A stretch of 64,000 nt of DNA from an uncultured Prevotellaceae bacterium (GTDB taxonomy: Bacteria; Bacteroidota; Bacteroidia; Bacteroidales; Muribaculaceae): positions 177,448 through 241,447 of the forward strand of contig CAJLMA010000004.1 of NCBI GenBank assembly GCA_905207705.1, read 5' to 3'. The translations under genes and the position numbers were made by a program. The notes under the pieces were generated by a model. The model did no database searches. It was not told the origin of the DNA and worked only from the letters and a program-made list of their open reading frames with translations. Shown in pieces: positions 38,886 to 48,400 of the stretch. The stretch's first letter is position 1, and every line of letters begins with the position of its first letter.

Positions 38886-39454
38886 ATGTAATTAAGACCG
38901 ATATAGACGGCGTGGTCATCATAGAGCCACGCATATTCCGCGATGAGCGCGGATATTTCTTTGAATCGTTCTCCCAACGGGAATTTGAAGAGAAGGTAGG
39001 TCACATAGATTTCGTGCAAGACAACGAGAGCATGTCGAGCTATGGCGTTATGCGCGGATTGCATTTCCAGCACCCACCGTTCTCGCAAAGCAAACTTGTG
39101 CGTTGCGTACGCGGAACGGTGCTTGATGTTGCCGTTGACATACGCAAGGGGTCGCCGACTTATGGACGGCATGTGGCTGTGGAGTTGAGCGAGGAGAATC
39201 ACCGCCAGTTCTTCATTCCACGAGGCTTTGCACATGGATTTGCGGTGCTTTCGCCTACGGCAGTGTTCCAGTACAAGTGCGACAATTTCTATGCTCCGCA
39301 GGCCGATGGCGGCATACAGCTGTGTGACGACAGCCTTGGCATAGACTGGCGCATTCCTGTCGAAAAGGCCATTTTAAGTGAGAAAGACAGGCATCATCCG
39401 TTGTTGAAAGATTTTGACTCACCATTCGACATCAGCGAAAATCTTTACAAGTGA
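38882..39454 (+). CDS. rmlC: dTDP-4-dehydrorhamnose 3,5-epimerase
   Basis: 190 residues, typical RmlC cupin. Motifs: DERGYFFESFSQREFEEKVG, VQDNESMSSYGVMRGLHFQ, VRCVRGTVLDVAVDIRKGSPTYG and the active-site-proximal FFIPRGFAHGFAVLSPTA. It converts dTDP-4-keto-6-deoxyglucose to the L-lyxo epimer in rhamnose synthesis. The start overlaps the preceding acyltransferase stop by four bases. Confidence 0.97.
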   Translation: MNVIKTDIDGVVIIEPRIFRDERGYFFESFSQREFEEKVGHIDFVQDNESMSSYGVMRGLHFQHPPFSQSKLVRCVRGTVLDVAVDIRKGSPTYGRHVAVELSEENHRQFFIPRGFAHGFAVLSPTAVFQYKCDNFYAPQADGGIQLCDDSLGIDWRIPVEKAILSEKDRHHPLLKDFDSPFDISENLYK

Positions 39455-39550
39455 ATCGTTCTCAAGCGGGAAAAGAGAAAATCACAAGTGTTTTTCGTCT
39501 TTTACAAGTAAAAGACAATCTTAGTGAATTAATCTCTCAATCTCGAACGA

Positions 39551-40615
39551 ATGATAAGTCGTCATGACAAAAGTATTTCGATAGCAAAGGGCATAGGAAT
39601 TATATTGATGGTGGTGAGCCATAGTGGTGATCCCGATGTGTTGAACCGCTCCATTTATGCGTTCCTCATGCCGATGTTCCTGTTCCTGTCGGGTTATCTG
39701 TTTGACATTAAATATCTTGATAACAAAAAACTGTTTTTGAAAAAACGGCTCAAGAGCCTTTATCTGCCATTTGTCAAGTGGTCGTTGATTTTTCTACTGT
39801 TTCATAATCTGTTGGCCGGTTGCGGCATTTACGATGAATATTACACATGGCAGACGCTGGTGTTGCGAGTCGCAGGTGCTGTGGCATTTAGGGACACTGA
39901 TGAATTGCTCAAGACATTTTGGTTCTTGAGGGATTTGTTCTGGGCATCGATGATTTCGCTGTGTTTCTTGTGGACATGCCGCCATGCAATCAAGAATCAT
40001 TACGGTTGGGAGTCTGTGAAATTATCGGTAACAAGCGTGATGATAATCGCGTGCTTGGCAATTGCAAGTTTCGGACGCTATTTCCCGATAAACATTCCAC
40101 TCATGGGAAGCCATACGGCAATGTCGGTGGCTTGTTTCTTGGCCGGATTCATATTCCGAAAAGTCACAGTTTTTCGCAACATGCGCGTGGGCGTATTAAT
40201 GTTGAGCGTAGTGTTGTTGTACGTCTGGATTTCGGGTAGAGGATATGAGATGCTGGCGATTGACAATCTTGGTGCTGAGGTTTTCATGTATTTCGTGATT
40301 TCAATGATTGGATCTGTCGGCATGATGAATCTGTGTTCGGACATTAAAGGCCGTGTGGCTGATTGCCTCGATTATATAGGCACAAAAACGCTATATGTCA
40401 TGACGTGGCATCTTGTGGCCTTTAAATTGGTGAGCATAGTCAAGATTTGGCATTACGGTTATGACTGGCAGCTTTTGTCGAGTTTTCCTGTGATAATGCA
40501 GGACAATGAGTTTTTCTGGGTGCTGTATTCGGCGGTCGGCGTTGTTTTGCCGATAATGGGCTGCATTATATATGATAGGATTAAATTAAAATTGCGAAGG
40601 CAAGAAATTCAATAA
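39551..40615 (+). CDS. Acyltransferase family 3 membrane protein
   Basis: 354 residues, about ten membrane helices. The N-terminal DKSISIAKGIGIILMVVSHSGDP carries the family's conserved His region, followed by PMFLFLSGYLFD. It likely transfers acetyl or another acyl group to the polysaccharide or its precursor. No long homopolymer interrupts it, unlike the two other acyltransferases near it. A 96-base gap precedes it, holding a perfect 9-bp palindrome (39497-39516). Confidence 0.88.
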   Translation: MISRHDKSISIAKGIGIILMVVSHSGDPDVLNRSIYAFLMPMFLFLSGYLFDIKYLDNKKLFLKKRLKSLYLPFVKWSLIFLLFHNLLAGCGIYDEYYTWQTLVLRVAGAVAFRDTDELLKTFWFLRDLFWASMISLCFLWTCRHAIKNHYGWESVKLSVTSVMIIACLAIASFGRYFPINIPLMGSHTAMSVACFLAGFIFRKVTVFRNMRVGVLMLSVVLLYVWISGRGYEMLAIDNLGAEVFMYFVISMIGSVGMMNLCSDIKGRVADCLDYIGTKTLYVMTWHLVAFKLVSIVKIWHYGYDWQLLSSFPVIMQDNEFFWVLYSAVGVVLPIMGCIIYDRIKLKLRRQEIQ

Positions 40616-40619
40616 TGGT

Positions 40620-41531
40620 ATGAATATACTGGTGACAGGCGCAAACGGCCAACTTGGCAACGAGATGCGCATAATCGCTAAGACGACGGGCGACCGCTAC
40701 ATTTTCACTGACGTCGTTCCGGTAGAAGGGGTTGAAACAATCATGCTCGACATTACCGATGCCGAGGCTGTGGGTCGCATAGTTAAGGAGAAAGACGTGA
40801 GGTGCATAGTGAACTGTGCCGCCTACACAAATGTGGATAAGGCTGAAAGCGACGAGGCTTTGTGTCGGAAATTGAATGCTGGTGCGCCGGAAATATTGGC
40901 CGGTGTGATGAAGGAAGTCGGAGGGTTGCTCGTGCATGTTTCCACCGACTATGTGTTCGGCGGCGACCCTTACAATACTCCGTGCAGTGAAGAGCAAAAG
41001 GGAACTCCGACAGGCGTGTATGGCAAGACGAAACTTGAAGGTGAACAAAATGTGATGGCTGCCGGTTGCGACTATGTGATACTCCGCACGGCTTGGCTAT
41101 ACTCGGAGTTCGGACGGAATTTTGTCAAGACGATGCTGAATTTGACTGCCACTAAACCGTCGTTGAAGGTGGTGTTTGACCAAGCCGGCACACCAACCTA
41201 TGCCTACGACCTTGCATTGGCCATCAAGGCCGTTTTGGCTGATTATTCTGCTGAAAATCCTTGTGGTGGATACAGTAAAACGGGCATCTATCACTTCAGC
41301 AACGAGGGCGTCTGTTCATGGTATGACTTCACCAAGGAGATTGCCGCGTTGGCAGGTAATACGGCTTGCGACATCGAGCCGTGCCACAGCAACGAGTTCC
41401 CAAGCCCGGTGAAGCGTCCTGCTTATTCAGTACTCGACAAGACGAAAATTAAACAAACGTTCGACCTGAAAATCCCCTACTGGACCGACTCGCTGAAACA
41501 GTGCATGAGCAACATGAACGCCTTGAAATAA
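40620..41531 (+). CDS. rmlD: dTDP-4-dehydrorhamnose reductase
   Basis: 303 residues. Rossmann motif VTGANGQLGNEM, the short-chain dehydrogenase stretch VHVSTDYVFGG with a later GVYGKTKLEGE (Tyr-Lys pair) and AGTPTYAYDLA near the substrate site. It performs the final NAD(P)H-dependent reduction to dTDP-L-rhamnose. Confidence 0.97.
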   Translation: MNILVTGANGQLGNEMRIIAKTTGDRYIFTDVVPVEGVETIMLDITDAEAVGRIVKEKDVRCIVNCAAYTNVDKAESDEALCRKLNAGAPEILAGVMKEVGGLLVHVSTDYVFGGDPYNTPCSEEQKGTPTGVYGKTKLEGEQNVMAAGCDYVILRTAWLYSEFGRNFVKTMLNLTATKPSLKVVFDQAGTPTYAYDLALAIKAVLADYSAENPCGGYSKTGIYHFSNEGVCSWYDFTKEIAALAGNTACDIEPCHSNEFPSPVKRPAYSVLDKTKIKQTFDLKIPYWTDSLKQCMSNMNALK

Positions 41532-41540
41532 CAAGCAATT

Positions 41541-42590
41541 ATGGAAAAGAAACGCGATCTGACATTGGATATCGCAAAAGCCATTTGTATAATTTTGATG
41601 GTGGTGGGACATAGTTTTCTCACTCATAATTATTGGCATAATTTCATATATATGTTCCACATGCCATGTTTCTTTTTAATAAGCGGATGGTTACTGAGCG
41701 ACAAATATTTGGTTGACTTGAAGGTTGGTTTGATGAGGAAGGCGAAGGGGAGTTACTGGCCGTTTGTCAAGTGGACATTGATATTCTTGCTTTTCCACAA
41801 CCTGTTTGCTCAATTGCATATTTATGATGCGAGCTATTCATTGAGGGAATTTGTCGTCAAGATTGTCAGGATATTCACGTTGACAGGAAGCGAGCAATTG
41901 CTCGGCGGCTTTTGGTTTCTGATTTCCTTGTTTTGGGCTTCGGTGGCTTCGCTGCTGTTTCTTTGGTTCTTGAAACGGATTGGAAAATTAACAAATACTT
42001 GCATTTCGGGGGGGGTGATTTTGATGCTTCTCATTACTGTCGGAGAAAAGTGGATTCCATTCCGCCTCCCACAACAATTTGGTGAACAAACCATGATGGC
42101 TACGGCATTTTACTTGACGGGATACCTGTCGCGCAGGGTTGACGTGATGGGCCGTTGTGGTTCACGATGGATGGTGTCCTTGTTGGTGATTCCGGCAGTA
42201 GCGGCCGTGTTCATGGATTTAGGAATGGTTACAACCAAAGGGTTTGAAATCATAGTGTATTATTTTGTGGCCGTTTGCGGAACTTTTGGAGTATTGAGCT
42301 TTTCAAGGTGGATAGCGCAGCATAGCATCTCTTCATTTCTCAAGTATGTTGGCGATAAGACATTGTATATACTGATTTTCCATTTTTTGGCATTTAAAGT
42401 GGTCAGTTATGCGTATATTGCTTGTAGTGGCTCGCCAATTTCCATGTTGAGCCAGTTTCCAGTAATGAATGATGTCCCTTCTTGGCTGTGGGCGGTTTAC
42501 ACGATTGTCGGTGTGGGCTTGTCGCTGCTTATGTGGGAGATTGTCAACAGGATTTCAATTAAGGTTAAAACAATAAAAATAAATAGATAA
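41541..42590 (+). CDS. Acyltransferase family 3 membrane protein with in-frame poly-G tract
   Basis: 349 residues. The N-terminus RDLTLDIAKAICIILMVVGHSFL and FHMPCFFLISGWLLSD are family signatures, and it is similar to the acyltransferase at 39551 (both contain KGSYWPFVKW/SLYLPFVKW-like and LIFLLFHNL segments). A run of 8 Gs (42008-42015) encodes part of ISGGVILM; one base more or less would truncate the protein, so it is switchable and currently on. Confidence 0.88.
   Translation: MEKKRDLTLDIAKAICIILMVVGHSFLTHNYWHNFIYMFHMPCFFLISGWLLSDKYLVDLKVGLMRKAKGSYWPFVKWTLIFLLFHNLFAQLHIYDASYSLREFVVKIVRIFTLTGSEQLLGGFWFLISLFWASVASLLFLWFLKRIGKLTNTCISGGVILMLLITVGEKWIPFRLPQQFGEQTMMATAFYLTGYLSRRVDVMGRCGSRWMVSLLVIPAVAAVFMDLGMVTTKGFEIIVYYFVAVCGTFGVLSFSRWIAQHSISSFLKYVGDKTLYILIFHFLAFKVVSYAYIACSGSPISMLSQFPVMNDVPSWLWAVYTIVGVGLSLLMWEIVNRISIKVKTIKINR
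42008..42015 (+). repeat. 8-G tract in the second switchable acyltransferase, on state
   Basis: Eight Gs within an open reading frame. The same tract length at a matching type of gene at 38679 is off, which supports phase variation. Confidence 0.7.
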
Positions 42591-42591
42591 A

Positions 42592-43713
42592 ATGGAATTT
42601 AAACGCAACATAATAGTTACCGGCGGTGCCGGTTTCATAGGCAGCCATGTGGTGAGACTGCTTGTTAACAAATATCCCGATTACCACATCATCAACCTCG
42701 ACAAGCTGACTTATGCCGGCAACTTGGCAAACCTAAAGGATATCGAGGACAAGCCGAACTACACGTTTGTGAAAGCCGACATATGCGATTTTGAGAAGAT
42801 GCAGGAGCTGATGAGCACTTATCGTGTGGACGGCATCATCCACCTTGCTGCCGAAAGCCATGTCGACCGCTCGATAAAAGACCCGTTCACGTTTGCACGG
42901 ACCAATGTACTTGGCACACTGTCGCTCTTGCAAGCCGCAAAGAATTATTGGGAGTCGCTGCCCGAGGGCTATGAAGGGAAGCGTTTCTACCACATTTCGA
43001 CCGACGAGGTGTATGGCGCGCTCGAGTTGACGCATCCCGAGGGGCTGCATTCCGACATATCGGCCCATGAGGTGTATGGCGACAAGTTCTTCACCGAAGA
43101 GACGAAATACAATCCTCATAGCCCGTATTCGGCATCGAAGGCGAGCAGCGACCACTTCGTGCGTGCTTTCCACGACACTTACGGAATGCCTACCATAGTG
43201 ACCAACTGCTCTAATAACTACGGGCCATATCAGTTCCCGGAGAAGTTGATACCGTTGTTCATCAACAACATACGCCATCGCAAGCCGCTACCCGTCTACG
43301 GCAAGGGCGAGAATGTGCGCGACTGGCTCTATGTCGAGGATCATGCACGCGCCATTGACCTCATATTCCACGAGGGCAAGATTGCCGATACTTACAACAT
43401 AGGAGGCTTCAACGAGTGGAAAAACATTGACATCATCAAGGTGCTAATAAACACTGTTGACCGTCTGCTTGGCCGAAAGGAAGGGGAAGACATGGATCTT
43501 ATAACCTACGTCACCGACCGCAAAGGGCATGATCTGCGCTATGCCATCGACTCGCGCAAGTTGCACCGCGAGCTTGGCTGGGAGCCATCGTTGCAGTTTG
43601 AGGAAGGCATCGAGCGCACAGTCCGCTGGTACCTCGACAACCAAGCATGGATGGACAACGTGACCAGCGGCGACTACCAGCGCTACTACGAAGAAATGTA
43701 CAAAAATCGGTAA
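42592..43713 (+). CDS. rmlB: dTDP-glucose 4,6-dehydratase
   Basis: 373 residues. VTGGAGFIGSHVVRLLV binds NAD; HLAAESHVDRSIKDP, FYHISTDEVYGAL and NPHSPYSASKASSDHFVRA (Tyr-Lys) are the catalytic signatures. It forms dTDP-4-keto-6-deoxyglucose, the second step toward rhamnose. The order rmlA, C, D, B is interleaved with acyltransferases rather than contiguous. Confidence 0.97.
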   Translation: MEFKRNIIVTGGAGFIGSHVVRLLVNKYPDYHIINLDKLTYAGNLANLKDIEDKPNYTFVKADICDFEKMQELMSTYRVDGIIHLAAESHVDRSIKDPFTFARTNVLGTLSLLQAAKNYWESLPEGYEGKRFYHISTDEVYGALELTHPEGLHSDISAHEVYGDKFFTEETKYNPHSPYSASKASSDHFVRAFHDTYGMPTIVTNCSNNYGPYQFPEKLIPLFINNIRHRKPLPVYGKGENVRDWLYVEDHARAIDLIFHEGKIADTYNIGGFNEWKNIDIIKVLINTVDRLLGRKEGEDMDLITYVTDRKGHDLRYAIDSRKLHRELGWEPSLQFEEGIERTVRWYLDNQAWMDNVTSGDYQRYYEEMYKNR

Positions 43714-43794
43714 AATCTGTCATTTGCATGGAATTACTGCCGTTGATTTGTCGCTTTTATCTGAGCGTGTGATAAAAAAACATCAATTGATATT

Positions 43795-45315
43795 TTGGAA
43801 CAAAAGAAGAGTTTAATAAAAAATACTCTCACTCTTTATGTGAGGATGCTAATCTCAATGCTGCTAGGCCTTTATACTTCGCGTATATTGATGAGCCAAT
43901 TGGGAGTGGTGGATTTCGGCATATATAACGTAGTGGGCAGTATTGTAGTATTATTGGGCTTTTTGAATGCGACTTTATCGCTTAGCACCCAACGATTCAT
44001 CAACTACGAGTTGGGAAATGACGATTATGAGCGACTTACGAAGGTGTATTCATCTTCTATCGTTATTCATGTGTTATTAGCATTGCTTGTACTGGCATTT
44101 GCCGAGACTGTCGGATTATGGTTCCTTAACACGAAAATGTCAATACCATCAGATCGTTTGACGGCTGCAAATTATGTATATCAGTTCTCAATACTATCGG
44201 CAATGCTTACTTTGACGATGGTTCCCCACACGGCCACCATAATCGCGCACGAGCATATGAAATCTTATGCGACTATAGGGATAATAGACGTGTTGTTGCG
44301 ATTTGGAGTCGCGTGTCTGTTGTATGTCGTCAATAGCGATAAATTGGTTGTGTATGGACTTGCAATGTTTATTGTTGTGGCGGTTGATTACAGCATGTAT
44401 TTTATATATTGCAAAAGGAATTTCGTCGAATGCCGGTTTTCTTTTTCAAAAGACAAGCGTCTATATAAATCAATGTTAGCATTTTCGGGGTGGAATATTT
44501 TCAGTAGCATATCAATGGTGTTGAATGGACATGTTGTAGGGATCATCCTAAACATGTTTTTTGGTCCAGTCGTGAATGCTGCAAGGGGGATTAGCAATCA
44601 AGTAAATGGGGCTGTAAGCGGATTTGTCAGCAACTTTCAAGTTGCCGTGAATCCTCGCATAATCCAGTCGTATGCATCTAATGAAAAGGATATGTTTTAC
44701 AGGTTGGTAAACCAAAGCGCAAAAATGTCATTTTTCTTGTTGCTTGTTTTAGTTGTCCCGATATGGATTAGCATCGATGCGATATTGAAATTGTGGCTTG
44801 GTGTTGTTCCCCAGTATGCCGGAGATTTTTGCAGGATAGTGTTCATATCTTCGTTGATAAACACATTTTCATTGCCTCTTGCAACGGCAGCAAATGCTAA
44901 TGGAAACATAAAGCTTTTCCAGACAGCTTGCGGTACATTTGAAATAATGAATATTCCGTTGTCGTATGTGCTGTTGCGATATGGATGCCTACCCGTCGCT
45001 GTCTACTACCTCGCATTGACGATTGTCGTGATAACACTGTTCGTGCGGTTAGCTGTCTTGAGACGGCTTATACGTCTTGACGTGAAACGGTTTTTATCGG
45101 GTATTGTGTTGCGGTGCATTGCAATCGCATTAATTTCCTTTGTTGGTATGTCTGCTTTATCACAATTTATTCCCGATACTAACATATGGTGGCTTTTATT
45201 GTCTGTTGTTATATCTATTTTTTTTACAAGTTCGCTCATTACATCCATGGGTTTGAACAAAGAAGAAAAACGTAATATGCTGAACATTTTAAAAACTAAA
45301 TTGGGTAGGAGATGA
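43795..45315 (+). CDS. Polysaccharide flippase (Wzx-like)
   Basis: 506 residues with about twelve to fourteen helices. The opening LIKNTLTLYVRMLISMLLGLYTSRILMSQLGVVDFGIYNVVGSIV and STQRFINYELG are typical of Bacteroidales lipopolysaccharide/O-antigen flippases. It moves undecaprenyl-linked repeat units across the inner membrane. The start is TTG (43795): no ATG or GTG lies in frame upstream, and the next Met (residue 18) falls inside the conserved N-terminus. An 8-T run (45218-45225) lies near the C-terminus. Confidence 0.9.
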   Translation: MEQKKSLIKNTLTLYVRMLISMLLGLYTSRILMSQLGVVDFGIYNVVGSIVVLLGFLNATLSLSTQRFINYELGNDDYERLTKVYSSSIVIHVLLALLVLAFAETVGLWFLNTKMSIPSDRLTAANYVYQFSILSAMLTLTMVPHTATIIAHEHMKSYATIGIIDVLLRFGVACLLYVVNSDKLVVYGLAMFIVVAVDYSMYFIYCKRNFVECRFSFSKDKRLYKSMLAFSGWNIFSSISMVLNGHVVGIILNMFFGPVVNAARGISNQVNGAVSGFVSNFQVAVNPRIIQSYASNEKDMFYRLVNQSAKMSFFLLLVLVVPIWISIDAILKLWLGVVPQYAGDFCRIVFISSLINTFSLPLATAANANGNIKLFQTACGTFEIMNIPLSYVLLRYGCLPVAVYYLALTIVVITLFVRLAVLRRLIRLDVKRFLSGIVLRCIAIALISFVGMSALSQFIPDTNIWWLLLSVVISIFFTSSLITSMGLNKEEKRNMLNILKTKLGRR

Positions 45316-46253
45316 GAACTTCGGTAGTTTTATCTGCATATAATGGAGAAAAATATATTTTGGAACAATTGGAATCTATAAGGTTGCAGACTGTGCCTGT
45401 AGATGAAGTTTTAATTGCCGATGATTGTTCAACAGACAATACGGCTGAAATATGCAGGCAATATATAGAAAAGTATGGCTTCCATAATTGGTCGTTGGTG
45501 GTAAATTCGCAGAATAAAGGTTTAATTCAAAATTTTTTTGATGGATTTAATGCTGCAACAGGAGATGTAATATTTGTGTGCGATCAAGATGATCGTTGGA
45601 GGGTTAATAAAGTAGAGCGTACACTACAATTCTTTGAACAATATCCCAATGTACTTTTGTTATGCTCAGGTTTTTCCTTGTTTAATGGTGAAAAGGTTTA
45701 CAATCCTCATGTTAAGGTTCCTAACAGAAATAAAAATGGTATTAAGCAAATTGATTTACATGAATTTTGTGTGTTCCACGCATATCTGGGAATGACGATG
45801 GCATTTAAAAAATGTCTTCTTCAGGATCATTATGCAGATTGCATAAGTTATCTTCCCTATGACATATCTATTGCTTTCCTTGCTGTGATTAAGGGTGGAT
45901 TATATTATGCAGATGAGGTTTTGGTAGATAGGAGGTCTTATCCCACAAGTACAAGTAACAAGATTGCCGCTGAATGGGCTGAAAAGGAATTTGAAGGTAA
46001 TAGATTCTTATACGGGTTATACCGTATTATAGGAAATCTGAAAGGATTTCATTGTTATTTAGCAAAATTTTGTCCTAATAGTGAATATGAAAAAATAATC
46101 GAGTTATATATAGGAGTCGATGAAATAAGATACCATTACTATGAAAATAAATCTTTTCTACAGTGGATTAAAAACTGCAATAAGGTGTTAAAGGTATGTT
46201 CTTTGAGTAGATATGTAAAAGATGGAATTGTAATATTGAAAGAGAAGCTATAA
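45312..46253 (+). CDS. Glycosyltransferase family 2
   Basis: 313 residues. MRTSVVLSAYNGEKYILEQLESIRLQTVPVDEVLIADDCSTDNT and VCDQDDRWRVNK carry the GT-A fold nucleotide and metal motifs (QDD). Probably adds one sugar of the repeat unit at the cytoplasmic face. Its start overlaps the flippase stop. It is noticeably AT-rich compared with the rml genes, as is the following gene, suggesting a distinct origin for this stretch. Confidence 0.92.
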   Translation: MRTSVVLSAYNGEKYILEQLESIRLQTVPVDEVLIADDCSTDNTAEICRQYIEKYGFHNWSLVVNSQNKGLIQNFFDGFNAATGDVIFVCDQDDRWRVNKVERTLQFFEQYPNVLLLCSGFSLFNGEKVYNPHVKVPNRNKNGIKQIDLHEFCVFHAYLGMTMAFKKCLLQDHYADCISYLPYDISIAFLAVIKGGLYYADEVLVDRRSYPTSTSNKIAAEWAEKEFEGNRFLYGLYRIIGNLKGFHCYLAKFCPNSEYEKIIELYIGVDEIRYHYYENKSFLQWIKNCNKVLKVCSLSRYVKDGIVILKEKL

Positions 46254-47230
46254 TGAAAAAGTTATTGTTATTTATAAAGCATATTATTGATATTATCTCA
46301 ATTACAATGAGAGAAGGTGTAGAGTTTGTTAAAATAACGGAAATTGGAGATGTTAATGACAAGATAGCACGTCGCCAATTTGAATTGACAGTAGGTATCC
46401 ACTCTTTGGAAAAAGGCTTGTCATATAAGCAAAAGAAAAGAGGGTTTGGCGAAGCCAAAGCTATCAAACAATTGAGAACGCTACTTGATTATCTCCGTAA
46501 CGGCTATTCTCAAAAGTGTTATGCTGTCTTGGAGACTATTGCTATTATGGAAGAATATTTGCGTTACAAAGAGTCTGTGGGCGAAATCAACGCTGAGATA
46601 AAGGCATTGTTTGCTGAATGTAAAACTTTGTTGAATGAAGTCTGCGATAATTATTGTTCTGCTGGAGTGGATGCTGTAGAAAAGGAAGCATTCATGGTTA
46701 AAGATCAGGAAGTTGTGGATTCATTATTTAAGAATACAAGAAGCATTCGTAATTTCAACAAGGACAAGCGAGTTACCGAGCAGGAAATACTATCGGCTAT
46801 TGAAATTGCAAAAACTGCTCCGTCGGCATGTAATAGGCAGCCATCTAAGGTGTATTATTCAATGGACGAGAGCAAGAATAAGGAAATAAGCAAATTAGTG
46901 CCAGGAAACAGGGGATTTGAGGACGAAATACCAAATTTTCTTGTTGTCACATCGGCTAAGAATTACTTCGGCTTGTTTGAGTACAACCAGTGGTATGTGA
47001 ATGGAGGTATTTTTCTCGGATATTTAAGGCTGGCACTTCGAACAGTTGGGTTAGGGCACTGTATTTTCCAGTGGGGTCTTCAGGCCGATGAAAAGGCATT
47101 AAGGAACTTATGCAATATTCCCCACAGTGAAGCCATCATTGCGATAGTGGGTGTAGGTCATTATGCCGATGTGTCAAATTGCATCAAAGCTCAACGCAAA
47201 TCCACAAGTGAATATATATCTAAATTTTAA
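46253..47230 (+). CDS. Nitroreductase-family protein with N-terminal extension, capsule-associated
   Basis: 325 residues. The N-terminal ~150 residues are a helical extension (IARRQFELTVGIHSLEKGLSYKQKKRGFG) not found in ordinary nitroreductases. The C-terminal half is the nitroreductase fold (NTRSIRNFNKDKRVTEQEILSAIEIAKTAPSACNRQPSKVYY...RTVGLGHCIFQWG). Such proteins recur beside polysaccharide pyruvyltransferases in glycan loci, as here, but their reaction is not known. It shares one base with the upstream stop. Confidence 0.82.
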   Translation: MKKLLLFIKHIIDIISITMREGVEFVKITEIGDVNDKIARRQFELTVGIHSLEKGLSYKQKKRGFGEAKAIKQLRTLLDYLRNGYSQKCYAVLETIAIMEEYLRYKESVGEINAEIKALFAECKTLLNEVCDNYCSAGVDAVEKEAFMVKDQEVVDSLFKNTRSIRNFNKDKRVTEQEILSAIEIAKTAPSACNRQPSKVYYSMDESKNKEISKLVPGNRGFEDEIPNFLVVTSAKNYFGLFEYNQWYVNGGIFLGYLRLALRTVGLGHCIFQWGLQADEKALRNLCNIPHSEAIIAIVGVGHYADVSNCIKAQRKSTSEYISKF

Positions 47231-47234
47231 TTTC

Positions 47235-48395
47235 ATGGCAGATAGTATTATAGGTTTTTGGGGACTGTCTTTCAACAGTGGGAACATGGGGTGCAATGCA
47301 TTGTCGTATTCTTTTTTGCATATACTTGAATGTTGTACCTCCCAAAAACTTAAGATTTATGTATTTTACCAAGGCGACGATTTTGATGGCACATCATTAT
47401 CGACTGATAGAATAAGTGTCGCACCAGCAGGCTACAATCCACGTTCGGCATCGTCGATAAAAACGTTGATAAAACGTGTAAAGGAGTGCGAGATAGCATT
47501 TGACTTTACGGCTGGAGATAGCTTTTCGGACATATACGGGATGAAAGGCTTTATAAAGTCATGCGTATTTAAAAAATTGGCAATGCGTCATTCGGGCAGA
47601 TTTGTGCTTGGTCCACAAACATATGGGCCATATTACCACAAAATAGCACAGAAGATAGCTAAAAACATCATCGCAAATGCTGACTACGCCTGTTCGCGTG
47701 ATAACGCTTCGGCCGAATATGTTAAATCGCTTTTTGGCATAACGATGGATGTGTTTACTGATGTCGCTTTTGCCCTGCCATTTACTAACGAACATACGTT
47801 ACAAGGAACAAAGAAGAAAGTGGGCATAAATGTATCAGGACTGCTATGGCGAGGAGGATACACAGGTGACAACGAGTTTGGGTTAAAGGCAGATTATAGA
47901 GCTTATATTGGAGCAGTAATAAAAGAACTTGAAAAAGAGGGAAATATTGATGTATATATCATTCCTCATGTTGTATCCATTAATGGGGCGGAGAGTGATT
48001 ATACCGTGTCTAAACAAATAGCAGAGGAGTATCCCTATGTTCACTTAGCTCCATGGTTCAACAATCCTATAGAGGCTAAAAGTTTTATTGCAGAAATGGA
48101 TGTGTTTACTGGAGCAAGAATGCATGCCACCATTGGAGCCTTTTCGGCAGGCGTAGTAACGATACCGTTCTCTTACAGTCGTAAGTTCGAGGGGTTGTAT
48201 GAGAATTTGGGTTATCCTTATACTATTAATGCACGGCAATTATCGACACAAGATGCCGTTAATCTCACTTTAAATTACATTAGGAATCCGGATAAGCTGA
48301 AAATGGCACAGGCTAAGTCTTACTCAGCCATCGAGAATAAATTGAAGCAATTTGAAATCAAGATAACCAAATTGTTAAACGATAGATTGTGTTAA
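47235..48395 (+). CDS. Polysaccharide pyruvyltransferase family protein
   Basis: 386 residues from the ATG at 47235; an upstream open extension lies inside the preceding gene. GFWGLSFNSGNMGCNALSYSFLHIL at the start and the C-terminal FTGARMHATIGAFSAGVVTIPFSYSRKFEG (the conserved 'R-H-x-x-I' region, here RMHATI) identify the family. It likely adds a pyruvate ketal from phosphoenolpyruvate to a sugar of the repeat. Five bases separate it from the next glycosyltransferase gene. Confidence 0.88.
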   Translation: MADSIIGFWGLSFNSGNMGCNALSYSFLHILECCTSQKLKIYVFYQGDDFDGTSLSTDRISVAPAGYNPRSASSIKTLIKRVKECEIAFDFTAGDSFSDIYGMKGFIKSCVFKKLAMRHSGRFVLGPQTYGPYYHKIAQKIAKNIIANADYACSRDNASAEYVKSLFGITMDVFTDVAFALPFTNEHTLQGTKKKVGINVSGLLWRGGYTGDNEFGLKADYRAYIGAVIKELEKEGNIDVYIIPHVVSINGAESDYTVSKQIAEEYPYVHLAPWFNNPIEAKSFIAEMDVFTGARMHATIGAFSAGVVTIPFSYSRKFEGLYENLGYPYTINARQLSTQDAVNLTLNYIRNPDKLKMAQAKSYSAIENKLKQFEIKITKLLNDRLC

Positions 48396-48400
48396 TATAG

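Noticed and set aside
39497..39516. Perfect palindrome GTCTTTTACAAGTAAAAGAC between rmlC and an acyltransferase, considered as a terminator
   Set aside because: The two-base loop is too small for a normal RNA hairpin and no T-run follows; left as a possible protein-binding site only.
45218..45225. 8-T run in the flippase gene as a phase-variation tract
   Set aside because: Poly-A/T runs of this length are common in this AT-rich gene and the frame is intact; weaker candidate than the poly-G/C tracts.
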